From Plasmopara viticola (lineage: Eukaryota; Oomycota; Peronosporomycetes; Peronosporales; Peronosporaceae), in the NCBI GenBank assembly GCA_001695595.3, contig MBPM02000007.1:992001-1056000 (forward strand): a DNA stretch of 64,000 nucleotides. The letters are read 5' to 3'. Every line of letters begins with the position of its first letter. Positions within the stretch are counted from its first letter, which is position 1. Below, piece after piece: positions 24,901 to 36,779 of this stretch. Made by a program: the position numbers and the translations under genes. Below the pieces are notes generated by a model. It made no database searches. It worked only from the letters and a program-made list of their open reading frames with translations, and was not told the DNA's origin.

Positions 24901-26610
24901 TATGAGGACCCTAACATGTATTGTATACTAGCTTCTATTGTATTAAGCAGCTAATTGAATTAGGTAATTTGGCTCGGGAGAAATGCATCTGACTCCCTCA
25001 TTGAAGCTCGGTATCAACCATCAACTAAATTTAGAGCATGCTCTCAATAGGCTGTTAAGCAGATCATTTTATCTTGGAATGTTAGTTGCGAACGTATCCA
25101 CATTATTGTAGACATGAGTTAGTAACCACACTACGTTCGATTGGCAAACACAGAAAGTCGGTAATAAGTACAAGATTGTCATCTTTTATACCATGTCAAT
25201 CTCTGCATTTTGCTTGCATAGCTCAATCAGCAGTGGTTATTGCCTAGTGACAGAATAACTACAGCTGGCAAGAAGTCAATCTCGTATAGTTTGCAGCTCG
25301 ATCTATTCCAACCCGAGCGTTCTTAAAATGACCCCTCTAGCGAATCAAAGCAAAACTTACTTGCTTCCGTAGCTCTCTTTTCGAGCCTCAGTCACCTATT
25401 TTGGCTAATCGCAGAGGTTTGAGGGTGCGAAATGTTTCTCGACGCGCCGGAACTTTCCAAGACTCGAAATGATTTCTTTTTTACGCCAGTAACAAACCTC
25501 CGCTGCTAATTTCTCCACCAAAAACTGTTAAGCTCTCCGGGCTAAGCTCATGAACCAAGCCATTATCAAACGGACTTGAGATGATGTCACCAGCAAATCC
25601 TTTGTCAAACAAACAATCCGATTGAGGAGGTCAATCATACACACTGGGTAGCTTGTGCACTGATACACCACACTGAAATGCCGACAAGCACTTAATAATG
25701 CGTTTGTTAATACACACATCCCTAAAAGTTTCACCGTTCCGGAGAAACGAGCCTGCCTGTGGTTGTGCTCTTCTAGAGAGTAGCGATTTGATTAAACCCT
25801 TCTGTTCTCTATTGAACTCTGAAAAGCACGTCTTGTCCCCTCCATATAAACGGTCCTTTTGACTCGTTCAAGGAGTGGAACTTCAGCGACGGGAAGACCG
25901 CTAACTCTTCTGACTCATTAATATGTGAAATGGGATTCGCGCTTCCCTTGCTAGTAGCAAGCGTGTGTGGAGCTTAAGGTTTGCCGGAAGAACTTTCTTC
26001 AGATGCTCATTCACAAATGCGTAATTCGGCCTTAGGCTAACCCGTCACGTATATGAGTGCGAGCGCTATGCGCTTTTAGATTAATGTGCGCAATAGTGGT
26101 CATTCTTACCCTTTCAATCTAGAAGCGAAGGTCGGCAACAATTTTTTCAGGTACAAAATATATTGAGCTGTAGCGCCCTGCAGCTCGAAAGCCGTGGCGT
26201 TCGATTTCGGATGTCTTGCCGGCTTTTTGGGCCACTCTTTCAGGTTCATAGAAGCCTGCAAGACTTCCGATCAGTGCAAATGGCTCGTCCGACTGATGGG
26301 GGAATGTGTTTGTATTCATTCCGGTACTTTGCGATAATGTTGGCTAGCATCAAGTGTATTATTGACTACTGGTGCTGCCAGATATGACAGAAGAGGTGTG
26401 CATAAAGATATGCGACATTCTCGTGAGGTTTAGTAGCAATTTTGGTCTCTAACCTATTGGTTTGAAAATATAATGCTGTTTTAACCAATACAACAGATGC
26501 TCGTCTAATATTCGAAATTATGTGCTCTTTTTTACTTGAAGTTGAGATAATACACGTCAGCGGATGTACATTAAGGTCAATTGATGAAAAAGTCCAACAG
26601 CGGCGTAGTC
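18981..26610. other. No recognisable gene; two unassigned minus-strand coding-like stretches
   Basis: Most frames are under 120 codons without motifs. The minus strand at about 19700-20430 holds consecutive frames with protein-like composition, including a hydrophobic start and an E/S/K/L-rich tail, but they begin with non-ATG codons and are broken. The minus strand at about 24025-24883 is similar: a 119-aa ATG frame with an E/K/S-rich end, then further frames. Neither could be assigned to a family. Both may be retroelement Gag debris. Confidence 0.3.
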
Positions 26611-26619
26611 GATTCTTCA

Positions 26620-27230
26620 TCTTGCCCTGGTCACACTTTTAATAGCAACACGTCTACGCAATTTGACCATAAACTGGAAAGTTGTAGACGTGGGGGAATG
26701 GTCGAGGAAATCGGCTGCAGCGAGGATGACGTAGCTATTGCTTAAAGAAAGCGTTAGTCCAGATCTATGATATTTGTCGTGACTATCTGATAGCGGAAAT
26801 GCGCTACCAAAATGGTAATTTTTATAATAAAAGCTATGCAAGTAAGTATTCACGGAAGTAATAGTGCCACCAAAATACGCCTCTTTTCTCTTTATTTAAC
26901 GCGGCACTCGAGAATAAAATACTTAAATGTGGAGAAGCTGTACGTATTGAGGTGCGTCCAAAATTATCGAACAATACAAGAAGGTTTGCTAAGAATAAAT
27001 CGGTTATTGACGGATCTACGTAGGATGAACGTCGTATCGTGTTTTAACGGTACAAGAGGAGCACATCTTTGCAAGAAGCACGATGTGATGTAATCAGCGA
27101 TGTTGGAGAAGAAATAGTTTAGATGGACCAAGAAGAAGCAGACAGTTCTGTATTCGTCAAGCTGGATGATTAATTGAACCAATAAGTAGCTCAAAACGAG
27201 TAAAAGATGAACTGTGACTTTGCGCATCTC
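26620..27230 (+). pseudogene. Companion-gene relic downstream of E1
   Basis: This segment aligns in order with 36900-37340: an ACG-C-ACGCAA-TTGACCATAAA block, CTACCAAAATGGTAATTT, the AAAATACGC block, and GATGT(G)ATGTAATCAGCG-TG with GGAGAAGAAATAG. Its first part matches the DTST-FDH segment of the companion family upstream of other effectors. Reading frames are broken. It lies convergent to E1, 0.4 kb beyond its stop. Confidence 0.55.
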
Positions 27231-27532
27231 GGTCGTTTAAGTGGCTCGAGCAAAATACTCCGGACCACTTAATCGTATCGTAAACCCTTTTTTTTGGACA
27301 TCCGGGGCAGCACTCGCTTGACACTATAGACGATTCAAGCACGACTGCGAATTGACAAAGCAGTGCAATAAATTTTGCTGCACAAAGCGTTTTCATCAGA
27401 TCAATTAGACACGGCGTAATTGACAGAAGTTTTTGACGCAAAAGAAAAAGATTATGACACAAAAAATATGAATTATAACATTTTTATTTCACTCGGCAGG
27501 GAATCAATCACCTTTTCTTGTATTATAGGAGA

Positions 27533-27620
27533 TTAGCTTTTGTACTTACAAATGCAGTATATGCCGTTTAAAACCACAATGTGCGCAATACAGGAAGCAA
27601 ATTTTGTCACTAAAATGCAA
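27533..27620 (-). other. Conserved 3' tail of E1 with a +1-frame hydrophobic segment
   Basis: Immediately past the E1 stop, in the +1 frame relative to E1, the sequence encodes a hydrophobic stretch ending in a CICK motif. The same frame relation and ending occur after E5, E6 and E7. This may be only inherited 3' flanking DNA, but the frame stays open in four copies. Confidence 0.45.
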
Positions 27621-29504
27621 TTAGTCATTGCCATCTGCGCCATATCTCCACCAGTAAAGTTGGACAAGGAGTGAGTTCGCCTTCTCGCTTGTCGCCTCAG
27701 GTGTTGACGCTGCTTCCAAAATTCTTTCCAAATGTGCGAAGCCAAAGACAGTATCAAGTGTTGACATCATATGATCCTGTTGGGGCGAGGTGTTCGCGTA
27801 ATATGCCTTCGTGTAGGTCTCCCAAAGTTTTGAGCTTCGCTCATTTGTAAAAAGTATGTCGAAGTAGTCAGTTTCCGCTTCTTCGAGCACCAGCATATAC
27901 ACAAGATCGGACGGAGGTACCCCCTGCGCAAACCAGTGCAATAGCATCTCTTCCAAATACTTTTGGTTTGCTAGCACAGCGGAAATTTCAGGTGAAATTA
28001 ATATCTTCAAAACAGTGCTACTCGCCAAGTATCTGTCAGCTTCAGATAAATCTTGCAGTCTTAGCGCATATAGCATTCTCAGTAGATGCTGGAAATCGGT
28101 ATTTGCGGTGCGCGCAAAGGTCTCAACATCAGAACTGTTTTCATTGTACAGTCTTAGGTAGCGCACCCAAAAGTTTTTTGACGACGTATTCACAAAAATG
28201 ATTTTGAACTGGGCAGCGTCTGGTTCACCGCGCATAAGCATGGACAAAACGTCAGACGGAAGTGTTCTTTCCAACATCAAGATCGACATCAGCTTGATCA
28301 CATGTTCATGGCTCGAGCTGAGATGGGCAGTGGATGGTGAAACCAGCATCTTGAGAATAGTGCTGTACGCAATGAACTTGACAGTTGTAGGCGACTCTTG
28401 TTTTACCACAGCAAACAGCATTTGCAAAAGTTGCTCGTGATAAGAATTTGCAGTACTTGTATCCTGCTTTATCTCGTTGTACATGTCAAAGTAGTGCAGC
28501 CAGAAGCTATTCGATGAACCGCTCGAGAAAAGGGTGGTCAAGTGATCAGCTTCCGCTTTACCTTGCATTAGCATGGACACGATCTGGAACGGGGGTAAGC
28601 TTGCGTCCACCCAAATCGACACTAAACTCTCAAGACATTCCTCATCATTAAAATTGGACAGCGAAAGTAACTTTCCGAGTAAAGCAGCATCCTCAGATAA
28701 CGCGTGGGAGACAGATAGTGCAGTGCCTACAGCATTCTTCTTGTTGAGCAAAACACTTAGGTAGCTGATCAAATAGGGAAACTGCCTATCTGGTAACTTG
28801 CTGTCTCTAACGTGCTTCTCCAAGTACGCGAAGATACGACCACGAGAAATCGTGTAAATCGTCTCTGCTGATTGTTGTTGTGTTTCATGAAATAGTTTGA
28901 TGGCAAGTGTAGGTTGACGTTCAAAGAACAAACGTTGGACGTCTGTGTTGGATTCTTTGGCCAGATTTTTTGCTAAACGCCACGTTTCTTTTCGTTTCAT
29001 CCCTGTTCTTAATATTGTGTACAAAGCTTCGGCGTCATATATGGCCGACATTGCCGTAATCATAAACTTGTAATTATTCTCTTCAAATTGATGGCCGACT
29101 TGGTAGACAAAATAAGCCCACTTGATCCATTCCGGTTTAATCAAAACGTAACGTACCGGGCCGCTTAGGTGCAACTCTTCATAAGCTGCTTTCGGAGTCT
29201 TTCTTCTGTTTAAAACTGGCTTGAGGTAATTATTTATCAAACCTCTTAAGTCTCTACTTTCGGGGGACCTTCCAATTAGATCGGCGAATTTCACAATTGT
29301 CGCGCTCGCCCTGTCTTCGTCATCGACACTCGTTGGCTCGTGAGTCTCTGTGACCGCAGACGAAGCAGAAGTGTTACGGATAAAGGCGGCCGAAGACGCC
29401 GAACGTGATGCCGCCAATACAACATTCGTCTCCGCTGTGTCAGCGAATGCTTTCGCAGTAAAAGCACTAGTCAGTAGTGCAATACGGAAGTAGCAAAACC
29501 GCAT
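27621..29504 (-). CDS. E1: secreted WY-module effector-like protein, 627 aa, intact
   Basis: This is an intronless ORF from ATG to stop. Residues 1-21 form a signal peptide (MRFCYFRIALL..., cleavage likely after AFA). An acidic DDEDRA lies at 61-66 and RDLRG at 84-88, a canonical-looking RXLR string, but placed after the acidic motif instead of before it. Residues 90-137 resemble a WY module (TPKAAY, then WIKWAYFVYQ). Three tandem modules follow, with key residues W298/Y338, L409/Y449 and W524/Y564, each exactly 40 apart and each with a Trp three residues before the Tyr (335, 446, 561). WY modules are helical bundles of oomycete effectors that act in host cells. The host target is unknown. 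The gene looks functional. Confidence 0.88.
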   Translation of the reverse strand: MRFCYFRIALLTSAFTAKAFADTAETNVVLAASRSASSAAFIRNTSASSAVTETHEPTSVDDEDRASATIVKFADLIGRSPESRDLRGLINNYLKPVLNRRKTPKAAYEELHLSGPVRYVLIKPEWIKWAYFVYQVGHQFEENNYKFMITAMSAIYDAEALYTILRTGMKRKETWRLAKNLAKESNTDVQRLFFERQPTLAIKLFHETQQQSAETIYTISRGRIFAYLEKHVRDSKLPDRQFPYLISYLSVLLNKKNAVGTALSVSHALSEDAALLGKLLSLSNFNDEECLESLVSIWVDASLPPFQIVSMLMQGKAEADHLTTLFSSGSSNSFWLHYFDMYNEIKQDTSTANSYHEQLLQMLFAVVKQESPTTVKFIAYSTILKMLVSPSTAHLSSSHEHVIKLMSILMLERTLPSDVLSMLMRGEPDAAQFKIIFVNTSSKNFWVRYLRLYNENSSDVETFARTANTDFQHLLRMLYALRLQDLSEADRYLASSTVLKILISPEISAVLANQKYLEEMLLHWFAQGVPPSDLVYMLVLEEAETDYFDILFTNERSSKLWETYTKAYYANTSPQQDHMMSTLDTVFGFAHLERILEAASTPEATSEKANSLLVQLYWWRYGADGND

Positions 29505-29589
29505 GATGATAGATTGACTGAGTTGCGCGATTGTACACTTCCAAAAAGCTTAAGATAGAGGACTTTGCGGTAGCGGGAATACACCAAGC

Positions 29590-29664
29590 AGAGTGAGTGA
29601 GCACGCTACGTGGGTCGCGGTAGTCTAGGTGCTTTTCCTACAATACGTCGGGCAATTAGTTAGC
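29590..29664 (-). promoter_or_regulatory. Conserved effector promoter block, E1
   Basis: In minus sense the block reads CTAACTAATTG, GTAGGAAAAGCACCTAGACT and CACGTAGCGTGCTCACTCACT, ending about 87 bases before the ATG. The same block precedes E2, E5, E6, E7 and E8 at nearly the same distance. The GCTCACTC part resembles an oomycete initiator (GCTCATT-type), so transcription may start here. This is inferred from conservation only. Confidence 0.5.
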
Positions 29665-29699
29665 AGACTTTGGAAGCTCTGAAAATAAAGTTTACGCGG

Positions 29700-30350
29700 G
29701 CAAAGCAGAGGAATCCAAATGTACTGGATCGGACGACGCGTATCAGCAATAAGATGAGACGGGCGGCGGAGAACACTTGGATCGTAGGGTAAGTGATCAC
29801 ACTAAATTAAACACTGTGACGGCAGTAAATGGTGGGTGCGAGGGGCACAGAAATCTGAAGGAAGATTCAAATCTAAGATGAGCTACTTTTACGCTAACTT
29901 CCTTCTTTTGCTGCTAAATGTGAAATCTAGAGCTACATCTCAACCACGACAAATGTGTTTGCCGTGTTGCTTCCTACAACTATAATAGCAGTGCATCTAT
30001 CACTGCAGAAAACTATGGCGCATATTTTGTACAAGATCACGTCCTCGAGTCACGACTCTATGGCCGCTAGCGACGCATTAAGGAACCATCGTGACGCCAG
30101 TCAATGCACCGAAATCTGCCTCATATTGCTATTCAAAGATGCAAGTCAAGCTACCAACACACTAAGAAGATGGCGCGACGGCTAGTGGAGGCGATTGAAA
30201 GCCATCAGAGTTAAGGCCCGGAGAAAATGCTGAGCTGGACAATGCGCGTCGGAGTCGCTAGATAAATCAACATGAAGAGTACTTTGTGCTGCGACATAAG
30301 CTTGATCAAGCTATTAAGGTAATCATGCAGGACATTAAGGATATTTGAAA
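29700..30350 (-). repeat. Effector-upstream modules A and B, E1 copy
   Basis: Module A (about 29945-30190) matches the left window edge and the upstream regions of E2, E6 and E8. Module B (about 30140-30350, with CTACCAACACAC and GTGGAGGCGATTGAAAGCCATCA) also occurs at 44690-44760, 50570-50750, 54340-54530 and 60290-60480. No open gene is present. Confidence 0.7.
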
Positions 30351-30479
30351 TTGACATGTTAAGTAATGATGTTATTATGCTAGTTTTGGGGTGTTGTGGA
30401 GAGCAGCACGTAATGCAAGATGTACTTGCACTGATTGAGAAGAAGGCTGAATAAGAGGCTGAGCAGGGGCAAGTGATAT

Positions 30480-30990
30480 TCTGTAGAGTGATGGCAAGGG
30501 AAAGCGGCTGTAAAGAAAACAACGCAATCATTGGCAATGACAGAGGTCACATTATGACTTAAGTCGAGGCTAGTATTTCGTCATTGTAGCTTTTGCCGAG
30601 TATGCTGTTATTGCGATGCTAGCGCAGTGCTGCAACGACATTTATTGCTTGTTATCTAAGCCGTGCTTTGCAGTCAAGGTAGTGCTTGTGTTGAAAATGA
30701 GACTGCTACAAATCAAGCCGAAGAGGTGGCTGCTCAAAGTTCTGTTGCACGATTGACCAAAGTAAGGAAAGTTGTGGCGTGTTTGCCGCTTCCAAATTGT
30801 GTAGAAGAGAGCAGAGAGGTCTCGATAATTGCCGTAATGCCACTTCCGCCGATGCGCAGGCGCATCAACTGATAAAATAGTGAGACTGCGACATAGCCAT
30901 ACATTCATCGTCATTTGATCACACTTTTTGACAGCGATTTGGCCATGTTGTACGCCGTAAACAACAAGCACAATCAGAAGCTAGATCCGC
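30480..30990 (+). pseudogene. Companion-gene relic, divergent from E1
   Basis: Fragments of the companion family can be followed: GTGATGGCAAGGGAAAGCGGC at 30490, a hydrophobic segment (FAEYAV-type) near 30600, then NETA-NQAEEVAAQ at about 30700, ADAQAHQL at about 30850 and a segment matching FDSDTSTHFGHVV at 30920-30960. Stops and frame changes interrupt it. It is divergent from E1, the commonest arrangement for this family. Confidence 0.6.
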
Positions 30991-30999
30991 TATTTAGAT

Positions 31000-33900
31000 C
31001 TTGTTTTGAGCTGCGTTCGCCGAGCGACGCTAAAAGTGCTTACAGAAACTGACTGTTGCTGCTGAATGAATTTTGTATGCCGAATAGACAAGCATGTCTG
31101 TCTTTTTTCTTCCAAAATGGGGTATGTTAGTGGCAAAATACGCTGAAGTTTTCCAGTTTTGATACCACCACAGCTTAGTCGAAGCACCTGCACTAAAACC
31201 AAATGAGTCCCCCGGAAGTTGCAGCCGAAAACTTAATCACACTGAGTGAGTACTTTACTTTGCGTCCGTAACCTCAGAGTAGATTTTGCTCACTAATTGG
31301 ATCGGAGACACACCACCTCCGAGATGTTTCGGCATAATACCAAGCTTAGCGCTAATTAAATAAAACCTAAAGCCTGAGCGTATTTCCTTAATGTGAAGCC
31401 AGAAGACCGCAATTCATTTACAAAGCATCCGCTTCTTTGTGCTGAAATCAGATTGCACTAACCTTCGATCAATCTTGCTCGAGCCTGTCCAACGTTATTC
31501 ACGATTTCTGAGCGGAAAAGTAGTCACGCAACTTCACAAAAACACTATAAGCATGCTTTCGCTTCTCTACGAAGTTTACGTGACAGTGCAGTTAAATCCA
31601 AACTTGAAAAGAGTCGAATAAGATTGCTTCCTTTTCTGAGTTGCGACAAACCCCAGCATAATTAAAGGTTCATGATCAAGATTTTTTCGGGGTGGACCTT
31701 GGCGGTTAGCACGCGGTTTTTTTGAAGCTCTTGAAGACAATAAACTTCATTGGCGACATAAATAATGCGTTTTAGAGCCGGCTCTTTCACCGCGAGATGA
31801 CCACATTACGTCGGGAAGTCGCTCCCCTTCGTAGTGAGCTCCGCGATCGACTGGCTGCTGAAAGCGCTGATTGCCAATATTGTGATTGCGTTGAGCATTA
31901 TCATCCGCCGTATAACCACCCAGTTTTGTCCTAGCAATATCGAGCGTTGAGGCATCGCTTTCAAGCGTGCTAAGGGGCACCCCAGAACTTATACGAAACT
32001 AAACGCGCAAATCCTTACATAAAAACTTTTCGATATCGTCTTGGTAAGGTCGATAGCGTGCGCCAACCCTTGGTTTCGGATACCAAACTTAATTACATAC
32101 GTGCTTTCAAAAGAAAACTACAAAAATGGTGCCTCGAAAGGGTGAAAACTCGTAGATGATCGAATCGTAATGTAAGGTGCAATCTCAACGGTGAACAATT
32201 TGTCTGATTTCGAACCTAGAGCTTGTGCAGCGCAGTATGTTATAAGTAGTATGTAAATCTCTCTATGTGACCTTCTGTCCAGTGTTGACATCAGCAAAGG
32301 GGCTCCCAGTGTTTGCCAAAGCGTAGAAGTAAATTGCGAGATTATCCGAAACAACCTTGTCCGAAGGATCATGATATTACAGTTACTGTATTCATAGGCT
32401 TGTTGTTTGGTTCCCAAATATGATGGCTAAAGCATGCTCTTAACGTCGTATACTATCATGTCTGTTTTGCCATTTAAGTCTTGTAAGCCAGAGACAAATC
32501 AAGGCCTATGTACTTTCAACCCTACGACGGTTGCGGTCGATTTTGGAAAGGAGTCGATGTGTAATTCGCGACTTCGACCCTTCAGCGGGATTTAATAGTC
32601 GATGCACTTTTCGTCACCATTATGTACATTTGGGGCCACCAAACGAGGCCGACACCAAAAGGTATTATCTTGGCTTAGATGACCGCTTATCAAAGTTCCA
32701 GCTCGAAAGATATCGTACTTCACGTCTTGGTAATTAGAGCAACAACTTAAATTAATTCTACCGGATATACCCTGGTCCATTGTTTAACTTATAGCGAGGT
32801 GATAGATATTACTGTCGGGAAGCCAACCACTCATCTTAAGCACATTTTCTGCAACGAAGATCCGTATTGAAGGCGACAGAATGGTTTGCGACTTTTAGCA
32901 TCCTGCTAGAGAGTGCAACGGCAAGCACATTAGCCTTACCAGACTTGTTTGCAGCGCAAAACTTATGTATCGCGAAAATTGCCAGTCATCTTCCCATTTT
33001 TGTTAAAAGGATGTGCATTCATTCCCGTCCTTAATGATTTGTGATCTGAGTCTAGTATAAGGAGCTTAGAGCCCAAAAGAAGCACGCAGAACGTATGCAG
33101 TACAAAATTTGCAGAAAGTTCTTTCCGCCACAAACACAGTAACTCTGTTCGGCAGCCCTAATCTGACTGTATCGGATCAAGATGACTCGCTTTCGGCCGT
33201 CTCTAGCAAGGTGCAGTAGCACACGTCCGACCGCATCGTTAAAAACGTATGACAAACACTAATAACTTGGCAAGCATAATACAGCTGTCCGATGAGGACG
33301 TTTCTTGATGCTTTCAAATAAACTCTCCCAGACACCACTCAATGCTCTTTTTTAGTAGATTGGATGGAGGACTCGCGACACCCTTGAAGCCCGCACGGTT
33401 TTTCTGAAGATAATTGGCTAGGTCTGATCAAGTCCAAAGATTTCTTTTAATCGTGGCTTAGGCCAATCTCAATGGCTAACTTCTTGAGATCTGTACGATT
33501 TCTTAACTCTTACAGATCAGCCAAACCTTTAATCTACGATTTCTTAACTCTTACAGATCAGCCAAACCTTTAATCTCCTCTACCGCAAAATATAATACTT
33601 TAGAGGTATTCGGGATCCAAAGCCTACGTTATGAGACCGAGATGAGTTTCCAGAGCCAACTCAACTTCTTCAGAATGGCTTTAAACGAATACATCGTCAA
33701 CTATATCGAAATAAAGGCCCGTGGTGAAAAGTACAGTGGTGCGGTCATACGCTTTAGCACCGACAGCCTCCTATTATCCTTATGGCATTACTAACTACTT
33801 TTTAAGCATATCGCTTAACGCTCTAATCACCCCTTAGGTATACTAAACTCGGTCGAGAAGTTTCATAATGTGTGATTTCTAGATTAGGGTTCAAAATGCT

Positions 33901-34600
33901 CTAATCACTGTCAGCCGTAAGAGATATATCTCGCTTGTTCATTTGTAGTTGGTAGTAGCCATCCATCACACTATACGATGTGGTGACGAACATGCTAGTA
34001 AGCACCTCTTTCTTTTCTTGAAGTCAAGGTTTGTGCAGGTATCACTGCACGGTTTACTTTGATGCAGCTTTGTAGTAGTCGTGAGTTGCCGTTTGAATTT
34101 TGAACCCAGAAAGTCAATATAAGCCAATGACAATTCTACCCCCGCCATGCCGGTATTTCCTATTTCTGCAGAATAAACATCAATAAGCTTACATTGATTT
34201 CTTTGTTGTAGCCTTTGCCTACTTCAAGTCTGGTACGGTGGCTTACTGTTCCATCCTGTGGCTTTGTAAATGGTTGACTGATTCTATCCAGATATATGTA
34301 TCGGAAATCTAGGTTTTATGTTCAAGCCCATACTGCATATAAAAGATTGAACACAACTTCGTCTCAAATTGTGAATGTATCGATACCTCTTGGAGGAGCG
34401 CCTATATTTAGAAACACCAATATTGCCAAAAAATTTGGCTTTAAATCTTGCTGAAAGCTCATTCATTCCACGCTTTATGGTGATGTAGATCGATACATTA
34501 AGCGATGTTTTGATTAAAGCCTACCAGCCATGAGTTGGGATAATAGTTTTTTTGTGCATAAAGTCATTTGTTGGGTATAGGATCTTTGGAGGTACCCACG
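31000..34600 (-). pseudogene. Ancient Gypsy polyprotein relic G3
   Basis: On the minus strand RT sequence is recognisable as YSVMDGYYQLQMNKRDISLTA at about 33900-33970. Thumb and RNase H fragments follow to about 33050, and then the conserved but unassigned part to about 31000. It is the inverted counterpart of G1 at 15.95-18.98 kb, and order is kept over about 3 kb. The coding frames are destroyed. The 34.2-34.6 kb part should correspond to the protease or Gag side but has no clear motif. Confidence 0.7.
33494..33575. repeat. Perfect 41-bp tandem duplication
   Basis: A 41-bp unit starting TACGATTTCTTAACTCTTAC occupies 33494-33534 and is repeated without a mismatch at 33535-33575. It lies within Gypsy relic G3. 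The G1 copy has one unit of related sequence near 16530, so the duplication is specific to this copy and recent. Confidence 0.97.
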
Positions 34601-34788
34601 GATTAAATTAGTATTGCATTCCCGTTTTCTACTTGTGGAGCTGTGTAAACCACTCTTGGTGGAATTTCGATGCCCACTAGCGAAAAGATGGTACCCACGT
34701 TTGAATCACAATCTATAGCGTCTTCGGTGGCCGGTGCTGCCAGCAAACTTTGGATACTTTCTAATAAAGGTTCAAGAATATCGCTATG

Positions 34789-36518
34789 TCAACTATGAAG
34801 CAGCATTAGCTTTGCACATTTTTTGTGGCAAAAAAATTTCCGGGCTATCTTTTGATGGAGCTGTGTGTACAACAAGGTTGGACATATTGCTATATCCAAC
34901 CGGATGAAATAATCCCAAGTCCTTTTATTGAAGAGGCTCGCAAAGCAGGACACTTGATCCGCGACAATTGACTTGGGGAGTCTATGTTGTATAAAGGCCA
35001 ACTTGGGTGATAGCGTTGTTGTTTTTCCATCATCTACCGTTTCTAGCACAGTCTTTTAATGAGCCATCTAGCTCAATAAGTCAGAATGAATTGCAGAACC
35101 AGTGTTTCCTACCAAATCTTCAGCAAGCCAAACACAAATTAAAGGGCCAGCAGCCCAATGGCATCGCTAACTCTTCCAATAGTGTGGCTAATTTTGATAA
35201 GCTCTTACCCATTAGCTCACTTTGCACGTGGGCTGACCCACTTATACAACTTAGGCTGGTGCTTTTTAAACTATAGAGATTTTCTAAAACAAAATGGATG
35301 ACTTCCAAGCGGCGTATTGAGGGTTGCTCAAAAAACTTATTTGTCACGAGGAGTCACGGTTGTTTTGAATAATTTTGGTTCAAAACAGCTCAGCTTTCAT
35401 TTGGAGCCGTTTGAACCAACCGTGCCGGTCTACAGAAAATTAATCGTGCATATATACGAGTCTTTGATCCGCAGTTCAGCAGCAGAGCAATGCAAATGTC
35501 ATCTTCCGCATACGCGCTACCAGATAAGGTCACAGTCTTGACATGAGCTAGCTTATAGTCTAGATGACGTTTTGACGTACCAAACCCATTTTGCGAATTT
35601 GGTTTATATCTAATTTCGAAGTTATACTTCGCAGATATATAGATCACCTTGGCTAATCTTTGCAAAGGTGAGTTAATAATGCCGAGGTGCGTAGTGAGAC
35701 ATGATCAGGAAAGATAACGAACGGTTTAAAGCCTTGCCTATGAGCCCTAAAAGTAAAGAGGGCGCACTTCATCGCAAGTAGCTCGTTGTCGTGAACATGT
35801 AATTTGTTTGACAGCCTCGAGGCGCCGAGATTTGAGCACAATTTTTAAACTCGCACCTCGGTATGATGTCAAAGTCTGAAACGTCATATATGACATAGTA
35901 CAGTCATTCTTTATTGGCAATATCGACTTCTTTTAATATTGTCAAACGTCTCTTGGTCCATACTATTCGTCCTTCTAAGGAGTAAGAATAGTGAACTAGC
36001 CACTTCAACGTGCTTTTTGCACTGTCCTTTTAAGCAACTTTCGCGCTGTAGTTGCGCAAATGATTGATTAGACGAAGTCTCTTTCCTCAAATATTCGTGG
36101 CTCACCTATCCAACATTATTAAATTTCCATCATATGCACTGAGTCTATGCCTTACAATTAAGCGCTCTGGAGAACAGCAATACTATATCGAAACATCATT
36201 GGCAAAGAACTGTTCGTGTCCATAATTTCGAGCACTGTTTGCAGGTGGACAATGTGTTTCAAAACTCATTTTTCAGTGGTCTGCAGCAGTGGAGATATTA
36301 AAGACGTTTGTGCATACTTGAAGAACAGTGGTACAGGATGATAAAATGTCGTTGAAGCGCTTGATACCTAGTCGAAAATGATCCGCCACTTCCATAGCAT
36401 ACCAAATTACAGTCAATGGTAGATAATACTCTCGCATGCGAAGTTGATAATACCTGTCGACTAAATCAAAAACGGCGAAAGTGTACACTGTACACTTTGC
36501 CGTACTACTTTGTAGCAC
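34789..36518 (-). pseudogene. Ancient Gypsy relic G2 (RT, RNase H, integrase)
   Basis: Three parts lie in the correct order on the minus strand. RT fragments (FAVFDLVDRYYQLRMRE) are at about 36440. RNase H (VHDNELLAMKCAL, FPDHVSLRT) is at 35653-35841 and runs into QRLAK-I---AKYNFEIRYKP at about 35600. Integrase (RLPKSIVADQ, then a FASLFNKR segment) is at 34900-35010. The gaps between them hold broken frames. It lies head-to-tail with relic G3. Confidence 0.72.
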
Positions 36519-36779
36519 AATCTTTCGAAAGATTAGGTCCTGTGTCGGGAGGACAGCTGCTTATTGTTAACGTGTACAAAGCGCTACTTGCTATATGGCT
36601 TTCTCATCCAGAATATGGACGTGGAACGAAGGGAAATCCTGTCATGGTTTTAACTCATATACCTTTTTCAGCTAGTATTGTAACGGGCGGGTCTCTTGAG
36701 ACTTCATCCTCGGCTTTATTTGCACACAAAGAGCCCAGTTTGTAGCCCGATTTCATTTGTATAGAACTCATGTGTTTTT

